From Geoanaerobacter pelophilus (lineage in GTDB: Bacteria > Desulfobacterota > Desulfuromonadia > Geobacterales > DSM-12255), in assembly GCF_018476885.1 (NCBI RefSeq), contig NZ_JAHCVJ010000007.1:124001-188000 (forward strand): a stretch of DNA of 64,000 nucleotides, read 5' to 3'. Shown in pieces: positions 8,155-15,960 of this stretch (its first letter is position 1; every line of letters begins with the position of its first letter). Made by a program: the position numbers and the translations under genes. The notes under the pieces are model-generated. The model was not told the origin of the DNA, searched no databases, and was given only the letters and a program-made list of their open reading frames with translations.

Positions 8155-8850
8155 ATGAATGAATGGAATACCAGCTATAATCGCACTGCCGAGCAGGTGA
8201 TAGTCAGGCAGAACACCCTTGTCCGCCAGGTATACGCCTGGATGGGAGCCGGGCTGGCCATTACCGCCTTTATGGCGCTGGTCACTCTTTCCTCGCCAGT
8301 GCTCATCAAGGCAATTACCGGAAACCGGCTGCTGTTCTTCGGGTTGGTGATCGGCGAGCTGGCTTTGGTGTTTACTCTGTCGGGCGCTATCAATCGCCTG
8401 AGCGCGTCGGTCGCAACCCTGTTGTTTGTCGCTTATTCGGCGCTCAACGGAGTAACCCTGTCGATTGTCGCCCTGGTCTACACCGCCAATTCGATTGCCT
8501 CAACCTTCGTGATTACTGCCGGCATGTTTGGAGCCATGAGCATCTATGGTTACATGTCCAAGCGTGACCTGACTTCATGGGGGAGCTTTCTGTTTATGGG
8601 GTTGATTGGCGTAGTAATCGCCTCTGTTGTCAATATCTTTGTCGGCAGCAGTACGGTTTCCTGGGTGCTATCCGGTATCGGAGTCATTGTTTTTACCGGA
8701 CTGACAGCCTACGATACCTGGAAGATCAAGGAGATGGCAGCGTACGGGACTGAAGGGCGAAAACCTGCGATCCTCGGCGCCTTGACTCTCTACCTCGATT
8801 TTATCAACCTGTTTCTCATGCTGCTCAGGTTTACCGGGGATCGTCGCTAA
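8155..8850 (+). CDS. Bax inhibitor-1/YccA family membrane protein
   Basis: 231 aa, about seven hydrophobic segments, matching the BI-1 family length. The N-terminal cytosolic part (NTSYNRTAEQVIVRQNTLVRQVYAWMGAGL) and the late GLTAYDTWKIKEM are the conserved ends; the DxxK acidic region near the C-terminus is part of the proposed proton/calcium leak site. It sits 21 bases after the ABM gene and ends before a strong terminator. The biological role in bacteria is not settled. Confidence 0.9.
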   Translation: MNEWNTSYNRTAEQVIVRQNTLVRQVYAWMGAGLAITAFMALVTLSSPVLIKAITGNRLLFFGLVIGELALVFTLSGAINRLSASVATLLFVAYSALNGVTLSIVALVYTANSIASTFVITAGMFGAMSIYGYMSKRDLTSWGSFLFMGLIGVVIASVVNIFVGSSTVSWVLSGIGVIVFTGLTAYDTWKIKEMAAYGTEGRKPAILGALTLYLDFINLFLMLLRFTGDRR

Positions 8851-8941
8851 CATCCGTAAATCAGGTGAGTGTCTGACCTTTGCCTGATTAAAAAGCCATT
8901 GTCGCCGTATGGGTTGGCGTGCTATACACGAAGAACTTCTG

Positions 8942-8975
8942 AACCACAGGGGCGACCCTGTGGTTTTTATTTTTT
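8942..8975 (+). terminator. Strong intrinsic terminator
   Basis: AACCACAGGG (8942-8951) pairs with CCCTGTGGTT (8956-8965) around GCGA, then TTTATTTTTT. It ends the ABM/BI-1 transcript. Confidence 0.93.
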
Positions 8976-9031
8976 GCGATAAACTATCTTAATAATCCAT
9001 TTCTGAATCGTGTCCACAAGGAGTTTGAATA

Positions 9032-10339
9032 ATGTCTTTTGATTCTCTTGGTCTCCGTGCCGAACTACTGAGTGCTATTGCCGCCCAGGGGTATACAACG
9101 CCAACCCCCATTCAAAGCGAGGCGATTCCGGTGATTTTCGAGGGATGCGACCTGCTGGCTGGCGCCCAGACCGGTACCGGCAAGACTGCGGCATTTGCCC
9201 TGCCGATTGTACAGATGCTCGGGGAAAACATACCAGTAGAGAAGCGGCGCCGCCCGCGCGCCCTGGTTTTGGTGCCTACCCGCGAGCTGGCCGCTCAGGT
9301 CAGTGAGCAAATGAACAATTATGCGCGGCGCCTGTCGCTGCGTTCGACCATGATCTACGGCGGGGTCACCATCCAGGCCCAGATCGAGCGGCTACATCGC
9401 GGAGTTGATATTGTGGTCGCAACGCCGGGGCGGCTGCTGGACCATGCGGAACGGGGCACGATTAATCTTTCCCGGATTAAGTTCCTTGTTTTGGACGAGG
9501 CTGACCGGATGCTCGATCTGGGATTTATCGACGATATCGTCAAAGTAGCAGAGTATCTGCCACCGAAGCGGCAGACGCTGCTGTTCTCAGCAACCTATTC
9601 GCAGAGCATCAAGCAACTGGCCGATGAACTCCTCGATAAGCCGCGGCGAATCGAGGTGGAGCGGAAGAATATCACTGCCGATGCGGTTATCCAGACAATC
9701 TATGAGGTGGAAAAGAGCCGTAAGCGGGAGATGCTTTCACACCTGATCCGCTCTGGAGGCTGGCAGCAGGTTCTGGTCTTTGCCCGCACCCGCTACGGAG
9801 CTGACAAGCTGACCGAAGAGCTGCTCTACGACGGGATCAAGGCCGCAGCCATACATAGCAACAAGAGCCAGTCGATACGAACGCGGACTCTTGCAGAATT
9901 TAAGCGGGGGGAGTGGCGCGTACTGGTTGCGACCGATGTGGCGGCTCGCGGTCTCGACATCGAACGCTTGCCTCAAGTGGTGAACTACGATCTACCGCAG
10001 GTGCCCGAGGATTATGTGCACCGGATCGGCCGCACCGGCCGGGCCGGCGAGGATGGGGTAGCCCTGTCGTTGGTTGCTCCTGAAGAGCGGCCGCTGCTGG
10101 TTGCCATTGAGAAACTGCTCAAATACGCCATCCCTCGCAAGACGCTGGCAGAGTTTCCTCAATACGCATCCCGGCGGAGTGTAAAGACCAAGGAGGCCAA
10201 GCAGGTTAAGGAACAGGTCAAGGCGCGCAAGAGCAGAGACAAGGTGCAACAGGATATCAAAGCCGCTGTTCCTCGCCGAAAAAAGGCAGTAGCCGAACGC
10301 CCCGCTCCCAAGACCGGACGGCGGGGGCGGAGGGCTTGA
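9032..10339 (+). CDS. rhlE: DEAD-box ATP-dependent RNA helicase, RhlE type
   Basis: 435 aa. Complete set of motifs: Q motif near YTTPTPIQ, motif I AQTGTGKT (about residue 46), Ia PTRELA, Ib TPGR, motif [12 protein letters not shown], motif III SAT, and motif [12 protein letters not shown]. The start [13 protein letters not shown] and a Lys/Arg-rich tail (last 60 residues) match RhlE-type helicases that act in ribosome maturation, cold response and RNA turnover. The tail ends [16 protein letters not shown] lies before ATG 9032. It follows a terminator and is probably transcribed alone. Confidence 0.93.
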   Translation: MSFDSLGLRAELLSAIAAQGYTTPTPIQSEAIPVIFEGCDLLAGAQTGTGKTAAFALPIVQMLGENIPVEKRRRPRALVLVPTRELAAQVSEQMNNYARRLSLRSTMIYGGVTIQAQIERLHRGVDIVVATPGRLLDHAERGTINLSRIKFLVLDEADRMLDLGFIDDIVKVAEYLPPKRQTLLFSATYSQSIKQLADELLDKPRRIEVERKNITADAVIQTIYEVEKSRKREMLSHLIRSGGWQQVLVFARTRYGADKLTEELLYDGIKAAAIHSNKSQSIRTRTLAEFKRGEWRVLVATDVAARGLDIERLPQVVNYDLPQVPEDYVHRIGRTGRAGEDGVALSLVAPEERPLLVAIEKLLKYAIPRKTLAEFPQYASRRSVKTKEAKQVKEQVKARKSRDKVQQDIKAAVPRRKKAVAERPAPKTGRRGRRA

Positions 10340-10399
10340 ACGATAGGCCTGATGTCTGAAGAAAGACTGTCGATCAATCAGGCATATTGGAAATAATTG

Positions 10400-10427
10400 T
10401 TGACATCTGATGGTTCTGTGATAAATA
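10400..10427 (+). promoter_or_regulatory. Putative sigma-70 promoter
   Basis: TTGACA (10400-10405), 16-base spacer, TAAATA (10422-10427), the region before it AT-rich. It would drive the small frame at 10514 and perhaps the peroxidase gene further down. Confidence 0.5.
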
Positions 10428-10513
10428 AGACCTTGTAAGTCTTGTTTGCATTGTTGTTGATGCTGGCCATAAATAAAATGAGCGGTTTAATCACATTGTC
10501 CTGGTGACATTTT

Positions 10514-10876
10514 ATGGTTTTATCATATCGCTGTTCTGATGTTTTCTGGCTACAGTTGCTTGCCCTGGTACTTTTTATCTGTTCAGCGGCAGAGCCTGTT
10601 TCTCATTTGCTTCAGATCAGCGCCGATGCCGGGCAGGTGCAGCCGCTCCATAATTCTCAAGGCCTTTCCCTTGAATGTGACGGCACTGGTGCTGATACTA
10701 TAGAGTTTAATGATCTCCACAGCCCGGAATACCCGGGCTATTTCGGTGCCGCAGTACTGTCAGTCACCACCAGAGTCGGGAGGCTTTTCATTGCCACCTT
10801 CGATCACGCTCTCCCGCTGATATTTCTCCCGATATTTTCTCCACCAAAAATAGTTACCCCAACTTTTCTCGTCTGA
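10514..10876 (+). CDS. Possible small exported protein of unknown function
   Basis: 120 aa. A hydrophobic N-terminal segment (WLQLLALVLFICSAAEPVS, residues 12-30) looks like a signal peptide or anchor. A second hydrophobic stretch (ALPLIFLPIFSPP) lies near the C-terminus. The rest is polar with no known domain. Support for a real gene is limited to a decent sigma-70-like promoter upstream and the export-like start; no strong ribosome site precedes ATG 10514. It lies upstream of the peroxidase gene on the same strand. Confidence 0.4.
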   Translation: MVLSYRCSDVFWLQLLALVLFICSAAEPVSHLLQISADAGQVQPLHNSQGLSLECDGTGADTIEFNDLHSPEYPGYFGAAVLSVTTRVGRLFIATFDHALPLIFLPIFSPPKIVTPTFLV

Positions 10877-10945
10877 GTAGCAAAACTCATCATCCGTTCC
10901 TGACCATCGAGAGTTTGCTGCCGGTTGCGAGCTAGCATTTTCATT

Positions 10946-10967
10946 CAGCAAAAGCGGTTTTTTGCTG
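10946..10967 (+). terminator. Hairpin before the peroxidase gene
   Basis: CAGCAAAA (10946-10953) pairs with TTTTGCTG (10960-10967). The T run is inside the stem, so it could act in both directions. Between 10877 and 11034 nothing else was recognised. Confidence 0.45.
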
Positions 10968-11034
10968 CAGGGAATCGCTATGTCTTATCCGGCATTTCCG
11001 GAAAGACATTAACCAAGAAAAAGGAGGTTTTAAG

Positions 11035-12075
11035 ATGAAGCTGAAAATTTCTAGTAGCATCATGGTGTTAATGCTTGCAGGAGGCGTTGCTTGGGGCAAA
11101 GACGACACCCTGAGCCAAGCACAAGCTGTATTTAAGCCGGTACCGGCAAAACCCCCGGTTCTGAAGAATAACCCTGCAACCCCGGCAAAAATCGAGCTTG
11201 GCAAAATGCTCTTTTTTGACCCACGCCTGTCGTCATCAAGCCTGATCAGCTGCAATACCTGCCACAACGTTGGGCTTGGCGGAGTGGACATTCAGGAAAC
11301 ATCGGTCGGTCACGGCTGGCAGAAAGGTCCGCGTAACGCCCCGACAGTGTTGAATGCCGTGTTCAATATTGCCCAGTTTTGGGACGGCCGGGCAAAAGAT
11401 CTGGAGGCCCAGGCCAAAGGACCGGTACAGGCGTCGGTAGAGATGAACAACAAGCCGGAACGTGTTGTCGAAACCCTCAAGAGCATCCCGGGATATTTGC
11501 CGCAGTTCAAGAAGGCATTCCCCGGGGAAAAGGACCCCATTACCTTTGACAACATGGCCCGCGCCATAGAGGTGTTCGAGGCAACACTGATTACCCCTGA
11601 TTCTCGTTTTGACCGTTATCTCAAAGGGGACCGCAAAGCGCTTTCTGCCAAAGAACATGACGGCTTGAAACTGTTTATGGCTAAAGGATGCGCAACCTGC
11701 CATAACGGGGTTAATATCGGCGGTACCGGATACTTCCCCTTTGGCGTCAAAGAGGACCCCGATGCCGCGGCCCGGCCGGTTGATGACTTCGGGCGCTTTA
11801 AGGTTACTAATACCGCAGCTGACAAATATGTCTTCAAGTCGCCATCACTGCGCAATATCGAGCTGACGCCTCCTTATTTCCATTCCGGCAAGGTGTGGAC
11901 CCTGAGTGATGCGGTAAAAGTCATGGGCTCTTCTCAGCTGGGGATCACCTTGAATGCTGAGGATGATGCGAAAATAGTGGCGTTTCTCAAGACCCTGAAC
12001 GGCAAACAACCAAAAGTCGTGTATCCGATCTTGCCGGTCAATTCTGATAGTACGCCGAAACCGTTACTGAAATAG
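11035..12075 (+). CDS. macA: Diheme cytochrome c peroxidase, MacA type
   Basis: 346 aa periplasmic enzyme that reduces hydrogen peroxide with electrons from c-type cytochromes; in Geobacter MacA also exchanges electrons with PpcA in metal-reduction chains. A signal peptide (MKLKISSSIMVLMLAGGVAWG) is followed by the first heme site CNTCH (about residue 73) and the second CATCH (about residue 221). GKMLFFDPRLS, NAPTVLNAVFN and FWDGRAKDLEAQAKGP are classical diheme peroxidase motifs. AAGGAGG precedes ATG 11035. A cytochrome b561-like gene follows after a hairpin, suggesting a quinol-to-periplasm route. Confidence 0.93.
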   Translation: MKLKISSSIMVLMLAGGVAWGKDDTLSQAQAVFKPVPAKPPVLKNNPATPAKIELGKMLFFDPRLSSSSLISCNTCHNVGLGGVDIQETSVGHGWQKGPRNAPTVLNAVFNIAQFWDGRAKDLEAQAKGPVQASVEMNNKPERVVETLKSIPGYLPQFKKAFPGEKDPITFDNMARAIEVFEATLITPDSRFDRYLKGDRKALSAKEHDGLKLFMAKGCATCHNGVNIGGTGYFPFGVKEDPDAAARPVDDFGRFKVTNTAADKYVFKSPSLRNIELTPPYFHSGKVWTLSDAVKVMGSSQLGITLNAEDDAKIVAFLKTLNGKQPKVVYPILPVNSDSTPKPLLK

Positions 12076-12082
12076 ATGGGGC

Positions 12083-12115
12083 AGGGAAGGGGGGGATGGT
12101 GCCTCCCTTCCCTTT
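12083..12115 (+). terminator. Terminator-like hairpin between the peroxidase and cytochrome b genes
   Basis: AGGGAAGGG (12083-12091) pairs with CCCTTCCCT (12105-12113), followed by a short T run. It may reduce rather than stop transcription into the cytochrome b gene. Confidence 0.55.
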
Positions 12116-12143
12116 GCTGTAATTACTTATCAGGAGTCTCAAA

Positions 12144-12857
12144 ATGAAACCTGTCCTTGTCTGGGACTTGCCGATCAGGATATTCCATTGGTTGCTATCA
12201 CTCTGTTGCCTTGCTGCAATCGCGCTGGCTCTTGGAGCGCCTGAACATAGCCGGGCCTTTGACTTTCATATGCTGCTTGGCCTGATGCTGTTGCCGCTCA
12301 TTATTTTTCGCTTGCTTTGGGGATTAATCGGAACCAGGTACAGTCGCTTTCAATCATTTTTGTATAGACCCAGAGCAGCAGTGGATTATCTGATCGGCGT
12401 CATGACCAACAACTCAAAGCGCTATCTCGGCCACAATCCGGCGGCAAGTTTCGCAATTTTTGCCATGCTGGTACTCATCCCCGGTTCCGTTATCTCCGGA
12501 TTATTGATGCCTGGCAGCGAGATATTCGAAGAACTGCACGAGATGGTATCATTCGGCCTGTTGGCGGTCATTGGAGCGCATCTGCTCGGAGTGCTGTCCC
12601 ATATTGTGGTGCACAAGGAGAATGTGGTGCTCAGTATGCTGACCGGGAGGAAGATGGGGCTAGACAGTGAAAGTATTCCTTCGGCTCATTCTTTGGTCGC
12701 CCTGGTGTTACTTGTGCTGATGGGCGGATGGAGCACCGCGATTGTAAAAAACTATGATTTCTCAACCAAGAAACTCGAAGTACCTGTGTCTGGCACCTTG
12801 ATTCAGTTGGGCAAAAGCGAAAAACAGGGCGACCAGCAGGAGCATGATGACGACTGA
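12144..12857 (+). CDS. Cytochrome b561-family membrane protein
   Basis: 237 aa with four to five membrane segments. VWDLPIRIFHWLLSLCC at the start, FHMLLGLMLL, GHNPAASFAIFAMLVLI and the later ELHEMVSF and GAHLLGVLSHIVVHKENVV supply the paired histidines that hold b hemes in the bacterial cytochrome b561/Ni-Fe hydrogenase b-subunit family. Its usual role is electron transfer between the quinone pool and a periplasmic partner; the MacA-like peroxidase upstream is the likely partner, by position. The C-terminal 25 residues are charged and polar. Confidence 0.85.
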   Translation: MKPVLVWDLPIRIFHWLLSLCCLAAIALALGAPEHSRAFDFHMLLGLMLLPLIIFRLLWGLIGTRYSRFQSFLYRPRAAVDYLIGVMTNNSKRYLGHNPAASFAIFAMLVLIPGSVISGLLMPGSEIFEELHEMVSFGLLAVIGAHLLGVLSHIVVHKENVVLSMLTGRKMGLDSESIPSAHSLVALVLLVLMGGWSTAIVKNYDFSTKKLEVPVSGTLIQLGKSEKQGDQQEHDDD

Positions 12858-13006
12858 CAATTGCAAACCAATTGGTTGTAACCCGTTCTCAATGGCTTTT
12901 GTCATATTATCCATTTATCCCTAATGAGTAAATTGATGTATACTGTAAGCAGAAGAGGATAAGTATTGAGTTGATGCCAAAGGGATTAGCGGAAAGGAGG
13001 CGTGCC

Positions 13007-13366
13007 ATGAGAGGCTTGGATGTCAGAGGGCTGGTTACCGAAAATGTAACGACTGAGCATCGCTTTGTTCGCTGGTGGCGGAAAGAGAATGACTTTGTTG
13101 ACTATGATCTACTTGACAGATTCCTGGAAAATCTCTCGCCTCAGGAAGAGATTGGTGGTGTGGAACTGCTTACCTTGGAAGAGATGCTCAATGAAGTGAA
13201 ACGGGTGACTGGAGAACGGCTCAACGTAACGCACGGGGAGAGCGGCGATGTAGTGAAGTGGATTCATGAGGGGAAAACCGGCAAGCATGTTAATGAATGC
13301 ATGCTGACCCCGGAAATGCTGCTCGATATCTATGATGTGGAAACCCGTGGCAACCCGCTTTGCTGA
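13007..13366 (+). CDS. Hypothetical protein
   Basis: 119 aa, soluble, acidic. The ATG at 13007 has AAAGGAGG six bases upstream; earlier in-frame starts at 12971/12974 would add 11-12 residues without a ribosome site. No known domain. GVELLTLEEMLNEVKRVTGERLNV looks helical; ECMLTPEMLLDIYDVETRG is near the end. Single gene between the cytochrome b gene and a terminator. Confidence 0.65.
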   Translation: MRGLDVRGLVTENVTTEHRFVRWWRKENDFVDYDLLDRFLENLSPQEEIGGVELLTLEEMLNEVKRVTGERLNVTHGESGDVVKWIHEGKTGKHVNECMLTPEMLLDIYDVETRGNPLC

Positions 13367-13397
13367 AGGTCCTAATTCAGCAGCTGCGGTTAATACC

Positions 13398-13425
13398 GAA
13401 AAGTCGCCCTGTGGAGCGGCTTTTC
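13398..13425 (+). terminator. Intrinsic terminator
   Basis: GAAAAGTCGC (13398-13407) pairs with GCGGCTTTTC (13416-13425), with one U-G pair. The T-rich 3' arm serves as the tail. Confidence 0.7.
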
Positions 13426-13450
13426 CATTTTATGCCAAGTCGGAGCTCCA

Positions 13451-14380
13451 GTGTTAAACAATAATAACGCGATCAATCTTGTTGTTGTCCTTGGTCCGAC
13501 CGCCTCCGGGAAGACAAAGCTCGGCGTCGCCATTGCCCGGTTGATCGGCGGTGAGATCATCTCCGCCGACTCTCGTCAGGTGTTCCGTTCTATGGATATC
13601 GGCACCGGTAAAGACATCGTTGATTATGGTGACCTGCCTTATCACCTCATCGATATTCGCGACCCATCAGAAGAGTTCAGTGTGTTTCATTTTCAGCGCG
13701 AATGCCTGCAGGCAATGGCTGATATCCAGGCCCGAAACAGAGTGCCGGTGCTTGTCGGCGGTACCGGGCTTTACCTCGAGTCGATACTCAATGGTTATCA
13801 GCTTGTCGAGGTGCCGGAAAATCAGGCACTGCGGACAGAACTTGCTGGGCTGCCTCTGGAATCTCTCTGTTCACGGTTGGTTCAGGCTGCCTCCTCAACC
13901 CACAATACTACTGACATGCTAGACCGCGAGCGCCTGATCCGGGCCATTGAGATCGCAGAACATGCCCAGCGAAATAAGCCGGAGCCCCTGCCGGAAATCA
14001 GGCCGTTGATCTTCGGCATTCGTTGGCAACGAACAACGCTCCGTAAGAGAATAACTGATCGGCTTAAGGAGCGGCTGGCAGCAGGCATGGTCGATGAGGT
14101 CAAAAAGCTGCATGATGCGGGTATTCCTTGGGAGCGGCTCGACTATTTCGGTTTGGAATACCGCTTCGTTGCCCGGCATCTGCGCGGAGAGCTGAACCGC
14201 AACGACCTGTTTCAGAAGCTGAACAGCGCCATTCACGACTTTGCCAAGCGCCAGGATAACTGGTTCCGGCGAATGGAGCGCAATGGCACTGTCATTAACT
14301 GGCTTGACGGCGAGGGTGATCCGATTGCCCAAGCCCTGGCAATTTTGGAGCAGTCACCCCTTGACCCTCATCCTTGCTGA
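13451..14380 (+). CDS. miaA: tRNA dimethylallyltransferase
   Basis: 309 aa enzyme that adds a dimethylallyl group to A37 of tRNAs reading UNN codons. The P-loop GPTASGKT (about residues 15-22), SADSRQVFRSMDIGTGKD, the PYHLIDIRDP segment, VGGTGLYLESIL, and the C-terminal RQDNWFRR are all typical. The start is GTG 13451 with GGAG upstream. Length is normal. The next gene follows after 48 bases, with possible coupling. Confidence 0.95.
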   Translation: MLNNNNAINLVVVLGPTASGKTKLGVAIARLIGGEIISADSRQVFRSMDIGTGKDIVDYGDLPYHLIDIRDPSEEFSVFHFQRECLQAMADIQARNRVPVLVGGTGLYLESILNGYQLVEVPENQALRTELAGLPLESLCSRLVQAASSTHNTTDMLDRERLIRAIEIAEHAQRNKPEPLPEIRPLIFGIRWQRTTLRKRITDRLKERLAAGMVDEVKKLHDAGIPWERLDYFGLEYRFVARHLRGELNRNDLFQKLNSAIHDFAKRQDNWFRRMERNGTVINWLDGEGDPIAQALAILEQSPLDPHPC

Positions 14381-14428
14381 CCTCATCCTGCGTTTGCAGT
14401 GGCCGGTTCATTTGCTAGACTGTTATTC

Positions 14429-15844
14429 ATGAAAAAGCACCAGAAAAAACATGACCTGATTATTCTTGGCTCTGGATCGACTGCTTTTGCCGCTGCCCTG
14501 CATGCAACCTCCTACGGGGCAAAAGTTCTAATGGTTGAAAAAAGCGTTCTTGGCGGGACCTGCATCAACTGGGGGTGCATCCCCAGTAAGACCATGATCC
14601 ATGCCGCGCTTTTCAGTCACGAGGCCCGCCTGGCTGCAGCTATCGGCCTTGGTTCCTGGGAGGAGGGTGTCGATGCCGGACGTTTGGCAGCGCACCGCGA
14701 GCAGGCTGTGCTCAACCTGCGCCAGGAGCGCTATCTTGATGTTCTGCAAAGTGTTCCCGGTCTGGAGCTAGTTAAGGGGACGGCACGTTTTCTTGATCCC
14801 GAGACCATAGAGTTACTTGATCAGCGTTACCATGCCGACCGTTTCTTGGTTGCTGTTGGCGGCTTTCCTCGCATTCCGGCAATCCCCGGTTTGAAAGACA
14901 TAGCTTTTCTTACCAGCAGGACCGCACTGTTGCAGAAGAGCCTGCCGAAGTCACTGATCATCATCGGTGGCGGTGCCATTGCTGTAGAACTGGGACAGAT
15001 GTTCAACCGGTTAGGTTGTTCGGTAACCATCCTTGAACATGGCCCTCGTATCCTGCCGTCGGTTGAGCCGGAGCTGTCTGCGGCCTTGCAGGAGGTATTG
15101 ATCGCTGAGGGGTTGCGGATCGTCCTTAACGCGGCAATCTGCTCGGTAGAGGGTTCTGCGGGGATGACAACGGTCAGTACCGATGTTGCCGGGGTTCGTC
15201 AGGAGTTTACCGGTGAAAAGCTCCTTATTGCTGTCGGCACTGCTCCGGCAACTGCTGGCATCGGTCTTGAACTGGCAGGAGTCGAGTTGGACAGGAAAGG
15301 GTTTATCATTGCCGACAGCCATATGCGCACCTCTGCACCAGGCATCTGGAGCGCCGGCGATGTCACCGGCGGCATGATGATCGCCACCATTGGTGCCCGC
15401 GAAGGAGTCGTTGCCGTCGATGACATGTTCAACTCCGGTTGTGGCTGCCCGATGGATTATCTGACCGCACCCATGGCGATCTTCACCGACCCGGAACTGG
15501 GGCTGGTCGGTCATACCGAAGAGAGCGCACGACAAGCCGGTTTTACTACGGCAGTAAATGTCATACCGGTCTCAACCATTCCCAAGGCTCATGTTACCGG
15601 CCATCGATCCGGAGTGATCAAGATGGTGGCTGACCAGCCTTCCGGGCGACTCCTCGGTGTTCATCTGATCTGTCATCGGGGCGCAGAGCTGATCAATGAA
15701 GCTGCTCTGGCGCTGCGGTTGCATGCCACAATTGATGATATTGCCGCTACCCTGCCGGTTTACCCCACAATGAGTGAAGGGCTGCGGCTCTGTGCCCAGG
15801 GGTTCTCACGGGACATTACCCGCCTTTCCTGCTGCGCTGAATGA
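14429..15844 (+). CDS. Mercuric-reductase-like pyridine nucleotide-disulfide oxidoreductase
   Basis: 471 aa. FAD-binding GSGSTAFAAALHA, redox disulfide CINWGC in GGTCINWGCIPSK (about residues 43-55), NAD-binding GGGAIAVELG (about 178-187), and second FAD motif TSAPGIWSAGDVTGG are in the right order. The C-terminus ends RLSCCAE: the vicinal CC pair is the metal-binding feature of mercuric reductase and is absent from dihydrolipoamide dehydrogenases. The usual N-terminal HMA domain is lacking. No merR/T/P gene is adjacent, so a role in Hg(II) reduction is inferred only. ATG 14429 chosen; a GTG at 14399 would add ten residues. No clear ribosome site. Confidence 0.8.
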   Translation: MKKHQKKHDLIILGSGSTAFAAALHATSYGAKVLMVEKSVLGGTCINWGCIPSKTMIHAALFSHEARLAAAIGLGSWEEGVDAGRLAAHREQAVLNLRQERYLDVLQSVPGLELVKGTARFLDPETIELLDQRYHADRFLVAVGGFPRIPAIPGLKDIAFLTSRTALLQKSLPKSLIIIGGGAIAVELGQMFNRLGCSVTILEHGPRILPSVEPELSAALQEVLIAEGLRIVLNAAICSVEGSAGMTTVSTDVAGVRQEFTGEKLLIAVGTAPATAGIGLELAGVELDRKGFIIADSHMRTSAPGIWSAGDVTGGMMIATIGAREGVVAVDDMFNSGCGCPMDYLTAPMAIFTDPELGLVGHTEESARQAGFTTAVNVIPVSTIPKAHVTGHRSGVIKMVADQPSGRLLGVHLICHRGAELINEAALALRLHATIDDIAATLPVYPTMSEGLRLCAQGFSRDITRLSCCAE

Positions 15845-15960
15845 TCTCTCCATGGTTGCAAATTATCCTCGCTTAATCCATGAAACCGATGATTGACTTT
15901 GGAAAGTTCCTGCGCCAGACTAGGTTTCGATGCAGCAACCCCTGAAAGGATGCTACTGCC

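Noticed and set aside
12971-13006. Longer start for the hypothetical gene at 13007
   Set aside because: AAAGGAGG six bases before ATG 13007 favours the shorter form; no ribosome site is seen for 12971/12974.
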